Part shown: in pieces, positions 25,715-34,511 of the stretch
How the letters are laid out: each line of letters starts with the position of its first letter
Position numbering within the stretch: the stretch's first letter is position 1
From: Rhodospirillaceae bacterium
GTDB lineage: Bacteria; Pseudomonadota; Alphaproteobacteria; SP197
NCBI GenBank assembly: GCA_002722885.1
Contig: PBNE01000021.1
Coordinates: 1 to 64,000 of the forward strand
Reading direction: 5' to 3'
DNA length: 64,000 nucleotides
Program-made: the position numbers and the translations under genes
Notes under the pieces: generated by a model
The model's database searches: none
What the model saw: only the letters and a program-made list of their open reading frames with translations
Told to the model about the DNA's origin: nothing

Positions 25715-27205
25715 ATGACATTTGAAGACCTGGGCCTGAGCCCTGAAGTCCTGACGGCAATCGCAGAAGCCGGTTACCGGGAACCCACACCGATTCAACA
25801 GCAAGCCATTCCGGTCGCCCTTCAGGGCCGCGACCTGCTGGGCTGTGCGCAGACCGGAACCGGCAAGACTGCCGCATTCGTTCTGCCGATGATCGATATC
25901 CTAGCCGGCGGTAAGGCCAAGGCGCGCATGCCGCGTGCCCTGATCCTGTCGCCCACGCGCGAGCTGGCGCAGCAGACCCTCGAGAACTTCGGGATCTACG
26001 CCCAGCACACCGACCTTGCCGCAGCCCTACTGATCGGCGGCAACAACATGAAGCAGCAAGAACAGGCGCTGAACGGGAACATCGATATCCTGATCGCGAC
26101 ACCAGGCCGCCTGCTCGACATGGTCGAGCGCGGCAAGTTGTTGATGATGGGCGTGAAGCATCTCGTGATCGACGAGGCCGACCGTATGCTCGATATGGGT
26201 TTCATCCCCGACGTCGAGAAGATCTGCGGCATACTGCCGCCCCTGCGGCACACGCTCATGTTCTCGGCCACCATGCCGAAGGAGGTGCGCAAACTGGCCG
26301 AGCGGTTCCTGCACAATCCCAAGGAAGTCACCGTGGCCCCGCCCGCTTCGCCCGCCGAAACGGTGGAACAGTGGCTGGTCGCAGTGGGCAACGAACGGGA
26401 CAAAGGCAAGGCCCTGCGGGAACTGCTGGCATCGGACACAGTGTCGAGCTGTATGATCTTTGCCAACCGCAAGAAAGACGTCGACACGCTCCATCGTTCG
26501 CTGAAACGCCACGGGTTCAACGTGGTGCGCATGCAAGGCGACATGGCCCAGCGTGAACGTGAGGTTGCGCTGAATGCCTTCAAATCGGGCGAAGCCAACA
26601 TGCTGGTCTGTACCGATGTGGCCGGCCGCGGCATCGACGTGTTCGGAGTGAGCCACGTGTTCTGCTTCGATGTTCCGGTCAACGCCGAGGACTACGTCCA
26701 CCGGATCGGACGTACGGGCCGTGCCGGCCATCGCGGACGGGCCTATGTTTTTGCCACGCCTGAAGACGTGAAAGCGCTGCAGGCTGTCACCCGCCTGATC
26801 AAGCGCGACCTGCCCCATGCCGAGATCGACGGTGTGAAGACCGTGTCGCTGCCCGGGATTCCCGCAGGCAAGGGCCCTGCTGCCAACGAGGCCCCGGAGA
26901 AGGCCGCCGAGGAAGCAACCGAGGGGAAGGCGCCGCGCCGCCGGCTTCGTGGCGGTGCGAAGAAATCCGCAGGCCAGGAGACTTCGCCGGACGCTGACGC
27001 TGACGCCGAGGTCGAGGCCGATGTCACCGAGGACGCGAAACAGTCAGCTGCTGAGAAAGCTCCGGCCAAGGCCGAACCTGCAGAGAAGAAGAAAGCTGAT
27101 TCCGGCGACAAGAACGATGGCCGTGTGCCCTTTGGCGAAAGTGACAACGTTCCGGCCTTCCTGTTGCGTCCCACGTTCATCGAGCAGGACGCCGACGCCC
27201 GCTGA
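25715..27205 (+). CDS. DEAD-box ATP-dependent RNA helicase (RhlE-like)
   Basis: A 496-residue DEAD-box helicase. The Q motif is GYREPTPIQQQAIP, motif I AQTGTGKT (about residues 48-55), Ia PTRELAQQ, II IDEADRMLDMGF, III SATMPKE, and VI HRIGRTGRAGHRG. Domain 2 has MIFANRKKDVDTLHRSL. The last 110 residues form a low-complexity tail rich in Ala, Lys and Glu, typical of RhlE-type proteins. It should unwind short RNA duplexes in ribosome assembly or mRNA turnover. The gene name is not fixed by sequence alone. Confidence 0.92.
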   Translation: MTFEDLGLSPEVLTAIAEAGYREPTPIQQQAIPVALQGRDLLGCAQTGTGKTAAFVLPMIDILAGGKAKARMPRALILSPTRELAQQTLENFGIYAQHTDLAAALLIGGNNMKQQEQALNGNIDILIATPGRLLDMVERGKLLMMGVKHLVIDEADRMLDMGFIPDVEKICGILPPLRHTLMFSATMPKEVRKLAERFLHNPKEVTVAPPASPAETVEQWLVAVGNERDKGKALRELLASDTVSSCMIFANRKKDVDTLHRSLKRHGFNVVRMQGDMAQREREVALNAFKSGEANMLVCTDVAGRGIDVFGVSHVFCFDVPVNAEDYVHRIGRTGRAGHRGRAYVFATPEDVKALQAVTRLIKRDLPHAEIDGVKTVSLPGIPAGKGPAANEAPEKAAEEATEGKAPRRRLRGGAKKSAGQETSPDADADAEVEADVTEDAKQSAAEKAPAKAEPAEKKKADSGDKNDGRVPFGESDNVPAFLLRPTFIEQDADAR

Positions 27206-27227
27206 CCCCCAGGAAAGGACCAGAGCC

Positions 27228-28001
27228 ATGCCACGCGGTGGAAAGATGCGCGATGCCCTGAAGGACGGGCGAAAGCAACTGGGCGGCTGGGTCAACATGG
27301 AAAGCCTGATCGCGACCGAAATCATGGCGGGCGCGGGCTTCGATATCCTGATGATCGACCAGGAGCACGGCCCCGGTGATTTCCTGAGCGCCATCGGCCA
27401 GCAACAGGCTATCCGCGCCGGCGGCCCCTGCGGCGCCTGTCTCCGGGTCTATGCCAACGACATCAACGTCATCAAAAAAACACTCGATTCCGGCATCGAC
27501 GGCCTCATGGTGCCCATGGTTGAGACGGCTGAAGCCGCCGCTGACGTGGTCGCGGCCTGCCTGATGCCGCCGCTGGGCCTCCGCGGTGTCGCGCCGGGCA
27601 ACGTGCGCGCAGCCCGTTACGGATACGAGAAAGACCACTTCATCGCGACCAAGGGTCAGGATGTCTTCATAATGACCCAGGTCGAGACCGCGACGACGGT
27701 CGAGAATCTCAAAGCCATCAACAAGCTCGGCGGCATCGACATACTGTTCATCGGGCGTAACGATCTCGCAAGTTCCATCGGCCGCCTGGATGATCAGGAT
27801 TCCAGTGAACCCCGCGAACTGCTCGCCGAAGCCGAACGCAAGATCAAGGAATCGGGCCGCTGGCTTGGCGGCATTTCGGCCCATGGTGACAGCGCCGCGG
27901 TCATGTTTGAGCGTGGCTATGACATGGTGATTGCCGCCGCTGATCACACCCTGCTGCACGACGGTGCGGGCAGTCTGGTGCGCTCACTCGCGGACCGCTG
28001 A
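27228..28001 (+). CDS. HpcH/HpaI-family aldolase
   Basis: A 257-residue TIM-barrel class II aldolase of the HpaI family. LGGWVNMESLIATEIMAGAG opens the barrel, FDILMIDQEHGPGDF holds the catalytic histidine near residue 45, GIDGLMVPMVETAEAA lies near 85, and VFIMTQVETATTVENL carries a metal-binding glutamate. GGIDILFIGRNDLASSIG follows. The family cleaves 4-hydroxy-2-oxo acids to pyruvate or oxaloacetate plus an aldehyde. A good ribosome-binding site (AGGAAAGGA) fixes the start. It begins a three-gene run with tag and a VOC gene. Confidence 0.85.
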   Translation: MPRGGKMRDALKDGRKQLGGWVNMESLIATEIMAGAGFDILMIDQEHGPGDFLSAIGQQQAIRAGGPCGACLRVYANDINVIKKTLDSGIDGLMVPMVETAEAAADVVAACLMPPLGLRGVAPGNVRAARYGYEKDHFIATKGQDVFIMTQVETATTVENLKAINKLGGIDILFIGRNDLASSIGRLDDQDSSEPRELLAEAERKIKESGRWLGGISAHGDSAAVMFERGYDMVIAAADHTLLHDGAGSLVRSLADR

Positions 28002-28005
28002 CACC

Positions 28006-28674
28006 GTGGCCGGTTTCAAGCCCATCCTGGAAATCGCTCTGGAGCGCACCGATGGCGCCGAACGCCTTGAGGCTTCCCTGCCCGTTCCCGCGACAGCCGA
28101 TGAACTCGCTGCAATCAGCGACGACCGGTATCTGTCGGACATGTGCCGCCGCGTGTTTCGTGCGGGCCTCAAGCATTCTCTCGTCGACAGCAAATGGCCC
28201 GCCTTTGAAGAGGTCTTCCACGACTTCGTACCGGGACGCGTGACGCTGATGAACGACGAAGAGATGGAAGCCTGCATGGGCAACAAGGCCATCATCCGCC
28301 ATTGGGCCAAGATCAGTTCCGTGCGCGCCAATGCAGCGGCCATGCAGGCAGTGATTAAGGATCACGGCAGCTTCGGCCGCTGGCTAGCCGACTGGCCGGG
28401 CGACGACATCATGGGCCTGTGGGACAGGCTGGCGAAGGATTTCAGCCAGCTCGGCGGGAACTCCGGCCCCTACTTCCTGCGTATGGTGGGCAAGGACACC
28501 TTTGTCCTGACCGGGGATGTGATCCAGGGTCTGATCGATGCCGGTGTGGTGGCCAAAAAACCCACGACCAAGACCGACAAGGCCAAGGTTCAGGCCGCGT
28601 TCAACGGCTGGGCCGAAGAAACAGGATGGCCACTCTGCCAGGTGTCTCGCATCCTGGCGTTGTCTGTCGGCTGA
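28006..28674 (+). CDS. DNA-3-methyladenine glycosylase I family protein
   Basis: A 222-residue protein of the Tag/adenine-glycosylase family from a GTG start five bases after the previous stop. DRYLSDMCRRVFRAGLKHSL aligns with the CLEGAQAGLSW region of E. coli Tag, followed by WPAFEEVFHDFVPGRVTLM, NKAIIRHWAKISSVRANAAA and LGGNSGPYFLRMVGKDTFVL. The zinc-ligand cysteine and histidine residues of classical Tag are not obvious, so this is a divergent member. It probably excises alkylated bases. Confidence 0.75.
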   Translation: MAGFKPILEIALERTDGAERLEASLPVPATADELAAISDDRYLSDMCRRVFRAGLKHSLVDSKWPAFEEVFHDFVPGRVTLMNDEEMEACMGNKAIIRHWAKISSVRANAAAMQAVIKDHGSFGRWLADWPGDDIMGLWDRLAKDFSQLGGNSGPYFLRMVGKDTFVLTGDVIQGLIDAGVVAKKPTTKTDKAKVQAAFNGWAEETGWPLCQVSRILALSVG

Positions 28675-28675
28675 T

Positions 28676-29125
28676 ATGGCGCAGATCAAGTCGTTCGATC
28701 ACTCGAGCTTCACCGTCGCCGACATTGACCGTGCCGTATCCTTCTGGACCGATGTGATGGGGTTTGTCCTCGATGACCCGTCACCGAGAACGCAGCCCTG
28801 GCTTGGTGAGGTCGTTGGAGCCCTTGGCGCAACTTGCCGGGTGACCCATCTCTCGGTACACGGCTGTCATCCCGAGCTCATCGGCTATGATGCACCGCAC
28901 CAGGGCGAAAGCGTGTTCGGCCCCACCGTGCGGCCCGAAGCATCCGACCTCGCCTTCTTTGTCGACGACATCGAGGGCTTCTGCGACGCCATGGTTGCGG
29001 GCGGCGGGACAATGCTGGGCTCGATCACCCGCTGCGGTGCAGACGGCCACAGCGGTGGTGCCAGGGCCGTCTACATGAAAGATTCCGAAGGGATCATCGT
29101 CCAGCTGGTCGAAGACGCTAGCTGA
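28676..29125 (+). CDS. VOC-family (glyoxalase/dioxygenase) protein
   Basis: A 149-residue vicinal-oxygen-chelate protein. FDHSSFTVADIDRAVSFWTD provides the first metal histidine and the first beta-alpha-beta unit; SDLAFFVDDIEGFCDAM and AVYMKDSEGIIVQLVE form the second half with the terminal glutamate ligand. A single metal site per pair of modules is expected. Possible roles are isomerase, lyase or dioxygenase; none is indicated. It starts two bases after the glycosylase stop. Confidence 0.8.
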   Translation: MAQIKSFDHSSFTVADIDRAVSFWTDVMGFVLDDPSPRTQPWLGEVVGALGATCRVTHLSVHGCHPELIGYDAPHQGESVFGPTVRPEASDLAFFVDDIEGFCDAMVAGGGTMLGSITRCGADGHSGGARAVYMKDSEGIIVQLVEDAS

Positions 29126-29411
29126 GCTTGCGGTAGATGTTGCACCTGGCGAAATAACCCTCGGACGACACCCCGACATTCACGAAGCGGTTGCCGACAG
29201 CCTGAAAGCTCGGCTCGACGATCAAGCAGGCCAGAGTAGCCTTGTCGATGGCATCCTGGAAGGCGTGCATGGTACGCGCGACCTCGTTGGCCAGACCCTT
29301 GACGGCGGTGTCCTGCGTCTTGCGTGCCGGAACGGGAGCCTGAAATTGCGGCGCCTGGACAGACTGTGTGACGGCTGAGCGTGATTCCTGAAGCATGATT
29401 TTGATCCCCAT
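29118..29411 (-). CDS. small hypothetical protein
   Basis: A 97-residue protein without signal peptide or membrane segment. A glutamine- and proline-rich N-terminal third (QAPQFQAPVPARK) leads into a helical region (ANEVARTMHAFQDAIDKATL) and a C-terminal part with VNVGVSSEGYFARCN. A second in-frame ATG five codons later is equally plausible. Its stop overlaps the VOC gene on the other strand by eight bases. No family recognised; coding status is moderately supported by the absence of a better frame here. Confidence 0.5.
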   Translation of the reverse strand: MGIKIMLQESRSAVTQSVQAPQFQAPVPARKTQDTAVKGLANEVARTMHAFQDAIDKATLACLIVEPSFQAVGNRFVNVGVSSEGYFARCNIYRKLS

Positions 29412-29637
29412 TCGGTAACCCCGCTATCCCAAGCGCAAACTATGGGACCGGAGGTTTTGCGTCCAGCCGCTGCCGGCGATTTGCCCTTGTCGCGAAGCTT
29501 CCGGCGCATCATCGTTGTGTCCTTGGCCCCGCTTCCCCTCAAACGTGGCAACTCAGACTGCAGAAATGGAGTCCTCTTCCCGAGTCGCGGTACCACCGTC
29601 ACGGGGGTTAAAACAAACTAGACACGCAGGAGCCGCC

Positions 29638-30663
29638 ATGACCTTTCGCATTCTCGTTCCCGACGCCAAAATCGTTGATGACAGCCTTTTTGCCTCAGCA
29701 GGCCGCAGTTCGGTCGATTTCGACCTGATTGCCGTCCCCAGCCTCGCCGATCTGCCGGATGATCTCGTGCGGGCCTGTGACGCCTTCTGCATGTTTTCCA
29801 CCATGCCGGCAGGCGAGGATTTCATCGACAAGCTCGAGAACTGCCGCCTCGTCGTGCGGGCGGGTGTGGGCTTTGACAACGTCGATATGGCGGCCTGTTC
29901 CAGCCGCGGTATTCCGATTTCGAATGTCCCGGACTACGGGATCAACGAAGTCGCCGACCATGCCCTGGCGCTCATGATGAACCTTGTCCGCGGCATCAGG
30001 GTCTACGCCAACCGTATCCAGGCCGACCTCGCGACAGGCTGGAACTGGCAGCACGGCGTCCACAACCGCCGGACCTACCGCCGCCGTGTCGGAATTGTCG
30101 GGTTGGGACGCATCGGAACAGCCTTTGCGCGGCGCTGCCAGGGCATGGGCATGGAAGTCTGGTGTTACGATCCCTATCTGCCGAGCGGTGGAGAACTGGC
30201 GATGCAGGTCACCCGCGCCCAGAGCCTGGAAGAGCTGCTGGGTGCATGCGACATCATCAGCACCCATGTTCCGCTCTCACCGGACACCGAAGGCCTGATC
30301 GACAAGGAAGCCATCGCGGCCATGGCGCCCGATACCATCCTGATCAACACATCCCGCGGACCCGTGGTGGACATCGATGCACTCTACGACGGGATGAAAA
30401 GCGGCAAGGTGCTGTGTGCCGGCCTTGATGTGCTCGCAAAGGAGCCGGCCGACCCCGATCACCCCCTGATCAAGGCCTGGTTGGCACGAGAAGACTGGAT
30501 CGACGAGCGCCTTGTGCTGACCCCGCACGCCGCATTCTACAGTCCGAACGCCGTTGCCGACATGCGCAACAACGCGATCCACCTGATCGCCGATTACCTC
30601 GAAGGCAAACCGCTGAAGAACTGCGTGAACGGGCACATGCTGGCGGAGGCAGACCGGCGCTAG
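29638..30663 (+). CDS. D-2-hydroxyacid dehydrogenase (NAD-dependent)
   Basis: A 341-residue member of the phosphoglycerate/lactate dehydrogenase superfamily. VVRAGVGFDNVDMAACSSRG and NVPDYGINEVADHALALMM are typical, the Rossmann loop is VGIVGLGRIGTAFARRC near residue 152, NTSRGPVVDIDAL precedes the catalytic region, and LTPHAAFYS carries the catalytic histidine. The AGGAG site fixes the start. It likely reduces a 2-oxo acid or oxidises a D-2-hydroxy acid, which fits the sugar-acid aldolase and dehydratase genes nearby. Confidence 0.88.
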   Translation: MTFRILVPDAKIVDDSLFASAGRSSVDFDLIAVPSLADLPDDLVRACDAFCMFSTMPAGEDFIDKLENCRLVVRAGVGFDNVDMAACSSRGIPISNVPDYGINEVADHALALMMNLVRGIRVYANRIQADLATGWNWQHGVHNRRTYRRRVGIVGLGRIGTAFARRCQGMGMEVWCYDPYLPSGGELAMQVTRAQSLEELLGACDIISTHVPLSPDTEGLIDKEAIAAMAPDTILINTSRGPVVDIDALYDGMKSGKVLCAGLDVLAKEPADPDHPLIKAWLAREDWIDERLVLTPHAAFYSPNAVADMRNNAIHLIADYLEGKPLKNCVNGHMLAEADRR

Positions 30664-31310
30664 GTTCGAGCCGCCTCTCCATCAAGGACCTTGCCGGAGA
30701 TCCACTGCATCCAGCGCAGGATCGGCTCTTCCATCCAGGTCAGTTTGCCCGCGGCTGCCTTGCGCGAACGCACGCCCTTGGCAATATGCGGCATGCTTTC
30801 ACCGTCTTCGTCGAGCGCCCGCATGGAATCGTATGCTTCCCCATCGGGGTCACGGCGTTCGAGTTGGCCGCCCTTCGGCCGGATCGAACCGGCACGGTAG
30901 CGTACCTGATCGACTCCCATCGGCCCGATGGAATAGAACCCTGCTCCGCCGGGATAGATGACGAAGGCATTGGCCGGGTGGATCATCATGATGTCGAGCG
31001 CGGGGACATTCTGTTTCATGTCGCCGGGCTGCCAGTTCGTCTGCTCGACCAGATAACAGGCAACTTGCAGGTCCATGTCATAGGACACCTGGTAACGGAT
31101 CCAGTTTTCGCCCCAGGTAATGTTGGTCGTCAGCCGGGTCGGCGAATAGGTCTCCAGCGTATTCTTGTGGAGACCCATATGGTGGTAACCTTCCATGTTG
31201 TTCTCGCAGAAATTCTTCCAGTTGCCGGGCCAGACCTTGTTGTAGAGATTGGTCATCTCCCAGCTGTCGCCGGGCGCATAAACCGAATAGAGATCATCGA
31301 GTTCGGCAAC
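30660..31310 (-). pseudogene. Rieske-type oxygenase alpha subunit, C-terminal catalytic fragment
   Basis: About 215 residues match the catalytic domain of ring-hydroxylating oxygenases: NWKNFCENNMEGYHHMGLHK provides the mononuclear iron histidines, with TWGENWIRYQVSYDM and MMIHPANAFVIYPGG after it. The N-terminal Rieske [2Fe-2S] domain (CxH...CxxH) is completely missing, and no start codon with a ribosome-binding site is present. The piece begins abruptly at VAELDDLYSVYAPGD next to an unrelated regulator fragment in another frame. It is therefore a remnant left by a deletion. Its stop overlaps that of the dehydrogenase. Confidence 0.8.
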
Positions 31311-31321
31311 GCGCGGCGCGA

Positions 31322-31432
31322 ACGGCCGCCGACGTAGTTGGCAAGCGCCAGGGTGTCGATCGCGGCCGCGACGGGAGCCAGTGGAAACTCCGGGGTCAGC
31401 AGGAAGCCGCACCGTTCCGGGCTATCCTGCAT
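31322..31432 (-). pseudogene. N-terminal fragment of a GlxA-type AraC-family regulator
   Basis: An ATG opens a frame reading MQDSPERCGFLLTPEFPLAP and then AAAIDTLALANYVGG. This resembles the first 36 residues of GlxA-family regulators, which carry a DJ-1/PfpI-like domain followed by an AraC helix-turn-helix. After that the frame drifts out of register into the oxygenase remnant. Its proper N-terminus and abrupt loss of similarity mark the left side of a deletion joined to the oxygenase fragment. Confidence 0.65.
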
Positions 31433-31600
31433 CGCGTCATCTCCCTGCCGGTCATCTGCCGACGGCTAGAGCCGATCACCATAATATGGAAACGCTTGGC
31501 GATTGCGTATCATCGTGTGAATCTTCCCTTCCTTCAGAGTGTCGAGCGAATCAGCGAATGACAAGAATCCGCCTTGGTCTGTTCAGCAGGAGCACGGTTC

Positions 31601-31948
31601 ATGAGTGTCACGATCTATCACAACCCCCGTTGCAGCAAATCGCGCCAGACCCTGGCGCTGCTGGAAGAGCAAGACGTAGCACCCCAGGTCGAGCTCTACC
31701 TCGAGACCCCGCCGGATGCGGCAACACTCGACCGCGTACTTCAGCAACTGGGCATGGAGCCGCGCGACCTGATGCGCAAGAAAGAAGAGCCGTACAAGAC
31801 CCTGGGACTGGACGAAGCCTCCAAGAGCCGCGATGAGCTGATCGCCGCCATGGTCGCCAATCCAATCCTGATCGAGCGGCCCATCGTGACCAAGGGCAAC
31901 AAGGCCGCTCTGGGCCGTCCGCCCGAACAGGTGCTCGACATTCTTTGA
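31601..31948 (+). CDS. arsC: arsenate reductase (glutaredoxin-coupled, ArsC/Spx family)
   Basis: A 115-residue thioredoxin-fold protein with the catalytic loop YHNPRCSKSRQTL, in which Cys11 is the arsenate-reducing cysteine. LRKKEEPY-type (MRKKEEPYKTLGL) and NPILIERPIVTKGNKAALGRPPE segments contain the conserved arginines. AGGAG lies nine bases before the ATG. It would reduce arsenate using glutathione and glutaredoxin. No ars regulator or efflux gene is adjacent, so it may be one of the isolated ArsC-like reductases with an unknown substrate. Confidence 0.85.
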   Translation: MSVTIYHNPRCSKSRQTLALLEEQDVAPQVELYLETPPDAATLDRVLQQLGMEPRDLMRKKEEPYKTLGLDEASKSRDELIAAMVANPILIERPIVTKGNKAALGRPPEQVLDIL

Positions 31949-32133
31949 GTGGAAACCAGTGAGATTTGGCCCAGATCTGGTGATCCTGGTCACACCTGCC
32001 ACGATATCGGGTCAATTCTCATAGATTCACGAATTTTTCACGATAACGTTCACGGTGGTTTGACGCCAGCACGTCATATCCCTCCCATCACGAGCAGCGC
32101 CGGCGCGTCGCAGATCAGCATGGGTTCAGGACG

Positions 32134-32532
32134 ATGTCTGCAGCTTTCAACACCTTTGCCAAAGAACGCAGTGCCCAAGCCTTCTCGATGGCCCAGGACC
32201 ACGTCGCAAGTTTCGGGACCACGGCGATGCAAGCTCTTGAGGCTTGGGCCTGGGCACGGGCCAACCGGCGCCGCCGTGTGATGACTCTCCGGGCGAACGG
32301 CCTGGATGCCCATCTGCGCCATGACCTGGGCCTCGTCCAGGGTGTCGCGCTTGAAGTTGCTCAGGCGCCGACACCTGACGGCGTTCCGACCGTCGCCACC
32401 TTCGATGATCCGATGGATCGTTGCACGCTGCCGGCCCAGCAGTGGCCCGTCACCGGAGCAAACGACAACGTCTCCTGGACGCCCGGCCGTTCCTATCTGG
32501 CGCTGGCCCGATGTCCCCCAAGATCAGCCTAG
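32134..32532 (+). CDS. hypothetical protein with a DUF1127-like segment
   Basis: A 132-residue protein. The middle reads WAWARANRRRRVMTLRANGL and DAHLRHDLGLVQG, which resembles the arginine-rich DUF1127 motif (L..L....L.D.GL), often found in small proteins that bind RNA or act in phosphate and stress responses. The N-terminal third is Ala- and Gln-rich and probably helical; the C-terminal 45 residues are proline-rich with no recognised motif. Its end overlaps the racemase-family gene on the other strand by nine bases. Confidence 0.55.
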   Translation: MSAAFNTFAKERSAQAFSMAQDHVASFGTTAMQALEAWAWARANRRRRVMTLRANGLDAHLRHDLGLVQGVALEVAQAPTPDGVPTVATFDDPMDRCTLPAQQWPVTGANDNVSWTPGRSYLALARCPPRSA

Positions 32533-33687
32533 CAAGGCCCAAGTGGCGAGTGCCGCCTCGTCGATCGACAACCCCAGACCGGGTTCGTCACAGGGCGCTG
32601 CCAGCCCGTCATCCAGCGTGACATAAGGCTTCTCCACGATCTCCTGCCGCCACGGCAAGGGGTCGTGTTCGTCTTCAAAGTAATCGCCGTGCGGCACGGC
32701 ATAGAGCATCGCCAGCGTCGCGGCCTGGCCCACAGCAGTGCTGTAGTTCTTGCCGGTGACATGCAGGTGGCGAAGCCCGGCATAGGCCGCGATCTTCCGG
32801 AACTCCGTCAGCCCGCCGACCTGCACCACATCGGGCTGGGCGATCTGGATGGCACCGGCATCCATCAGCTGCGCGAAGGTGTTGGCTGTGGTTTCCGATT
32901 CGAAGCCGGCAATCGGAATCCGAGTGCGACCCGCCAGGTCAACACAGCCTGAGATGTTCTCCGGCGCCACAGGTTCTTCGAACCAGCGCACCTCAAGACG
33001 TTCCAGCTCTTCGGCATATCGCATGGCGACCCGGGGATTAAGCGCGCAGTTGGCGTCCACCATCAGGTTTCTGTCGGTTCCGATAGCTTCGCGCGCAGCC
33101 CGGATGCGCGCAATGTCCTCGTCGAAACTCACCGTGTAGGGACGCTTTTCGTGGTGGTTGACCTGCGGGATGTTGCCGATCTTCATCTTGTAGCCGCGAT
33201 AACCTGCGGCGCGTGCGTCGGCGATCCGGCCTGCCAGAGCCTCCGGCGAATCGAGACGGCGGTAATATCCAGACGACGCGTAGGCCGAAACCGGCCGGCC
33301 GTAACCGCCCAGCAGTCTCCACAAGGGCTGGCTCGACGCCTTGCCCATGATGTCCCAGCAGGCGATGTCGATACCACTGAGACAGGCGATCACCATGCCC
33401 TTGCGGCCATGCATGTAGGTGCCGTGGAACACCTTGTCCCAGATGTGCTCGGGCCGCCGCGGATCTTCTCCGATGACCAACGGCGCCAATTCCTGTTCAA
33501 TCACGGCCACCGTGGAGCCATGCGGCCCGCCCCAGAGCGCTGATTCGCCCCAGCCCACGATGTCGGGATCGTCGGTGTGGACCTTCACCAGAACGGCGTC
33601 CCTGTCCTGGTATTCGCCCTTGGCGAAGGCGATGGGATAGGGCATCCGCCAGGCGAGGCAGATCGTTTCAATGCCGGTGATCTTCAT
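32524..33687 (-). CDS. mandelate racemase/muconate-lactonizing-enzyme family protein
   Basis: An enolase-superfamily enzyme of 387 residues. The N-terminal capping domain begins MKITGIETICLAW. The barrel has the KxK catalytic base in GYKMKIG, then metal ligands in MVDANCAL (Asp), RWFEEPV (Glu) and AGFESETTA (Glu). The C-terminal barrel strand reads HVTGKNYSTAVG, without the His of true mandelate racemases. It should abstract the alpha-proton of a carboxylate, most likely as a sugar-acid dehydratase or racemase. It lies back to back with an HpaI-type aldolase and a second enolase-superfamily gene. Confidence 0.88.
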   Translation of the reverse strand: MKITGIETICLAWRMPYPIAFAKGEYQDRDAVLVKVHTDDPDIVGWGESALWGGPHGSTVAVIEQELAPLVIGEDPRRPEHIWDKVFHGTYMHGRKGMVIACLSGIDIACWDIMGKASSQPLWRLLGGYGRPVSAYASSGYYRRLDSPEALAGRIADARAAGYRGYKMKIGNIPQVNHHEKRPYTVSFDEDIARIRAAREAIGTDRNLMVDANCALNPRVAMRYAEELERLEVRWFEEPVAPENISGCVDLAGRTRIPIAGFESETTANTFAQLMDAGAIQIAQPDVVQVGGLTEFRKIAAYAGLRHLHVTGKNYSTAVGQAATLAMLYAVPHGDYFEDEHDPLPWRQEIVEKPYVTLDDGLAAPCDEPGLGLSIDEAALATWALLG

Positions 33688-33771
33688 GACAGTGGAGTTC
33701 CCCGTGACTGCATTCTCGTGCCAACATGCATCGTAGGCCGGATTTCAACACAAAGCAGCCGGGAGGTGACC

Positions 33772-34506
33772 GTGGCCCAATCCATGCCGATGGCGTTCTG
33801 GCTCGAGGCCGACAATCCTCATGCCTGTGAGATCGCCGCCCGGGCGGGCTTTGACATCGTGATCCTGGACATGGAGCACGGCATGCTCGACCTCGTCCAT
33901 GCTGACCGGCTGATCCCGTTCTGCATAGGACTGGGCATGACCGTCTATTCGCGCGTGGCGGAGCCCGAACGCGCACCGATCCAGCACGCGCTCGATTCCG
34001 GAGCGGACGGCGTGATCCTGCCACAGATTCGCAATGCGGAACACGCGGCCGAGGTCACCGCCTTCGCTAAGTATCCGCCGCTGGGAACAAGGGGGCTGGG
34101 TTGGAACCGGACCATGGGCTACGGCGGCACGCCCCGTACCTGGCCCAGACAGCGGAACAAGACGACAGTGTGCTACGCACAGATCGAGACACTTGGCGGT
34201 CTGGCTGAAGCCGAAGCGATCGCCCGCCTCAAAACCGTCGATGGGCTGTTCCTGGGCCCATCCGACATGTCGATGGCCCGGGGACGTGGCCCCAACCGCT
34301 GGACCCAGGCCGATCTGGATGACCTGAAGACTGTCGCAGCCGCTGCCCGTGACGCCGGCAAGCTGTTCGCCACCACAGGCGCAGAAAACTCCGTGAGCCG
34401 CAGGGCCGGGCGCGCGGTCAAAGCCGATTTCATGACAGCGGGCGATGATCTCAGTGCCATGGTCGCCGGTTTCGATCATCTGATCCAAGCCGCACGCGGA
34501 CGCTGA
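33772..34506 (+). CDS. HpcH/HpaI-family aldolase
   Basis: The start used is a GTG five bases after GGGAGG, giving a 244-residue protein that begins VAQSMPMAFWLEADNP; the track ORF is longer. FDIVILDMEHGMLDLVHAD carries the catalytic His, SGADGVILPQIRNAEHA follows, CYAQIETLGGLAEAE provides the metal glutamate, and DGLFLGPSDMSMARG the Asp. It likely cleaves a 2-keto-3-deoxy sugar acid. The next gene, six bases on, is a glucarate-dehydratase-like enzyme that could make such a substrate. Confidence 0.87.
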   Translation: MAQSMPMAFWLEADNPHACEIAARAGFDIVILDMEHGMLDLVHADRLIPFCIGLGMTVYSRVAEPERAPIQHALDSGADGVILPQIRNAEHAAEVTAFAKYPPLGTRGLGWNRTMGYGGTPRTWPRQRNKTTVCYAQIETLGGLAEAEAIARLKTVDGLFLGPSDMSMARGRGPNRWTQADLDDLKTVAAAARDAGKLFATTGAENSVSRRAGRAVKADFMTAGDDLSAMVAGFDHLIQAARGR

Positions 34507-34511
34507 CAGCC

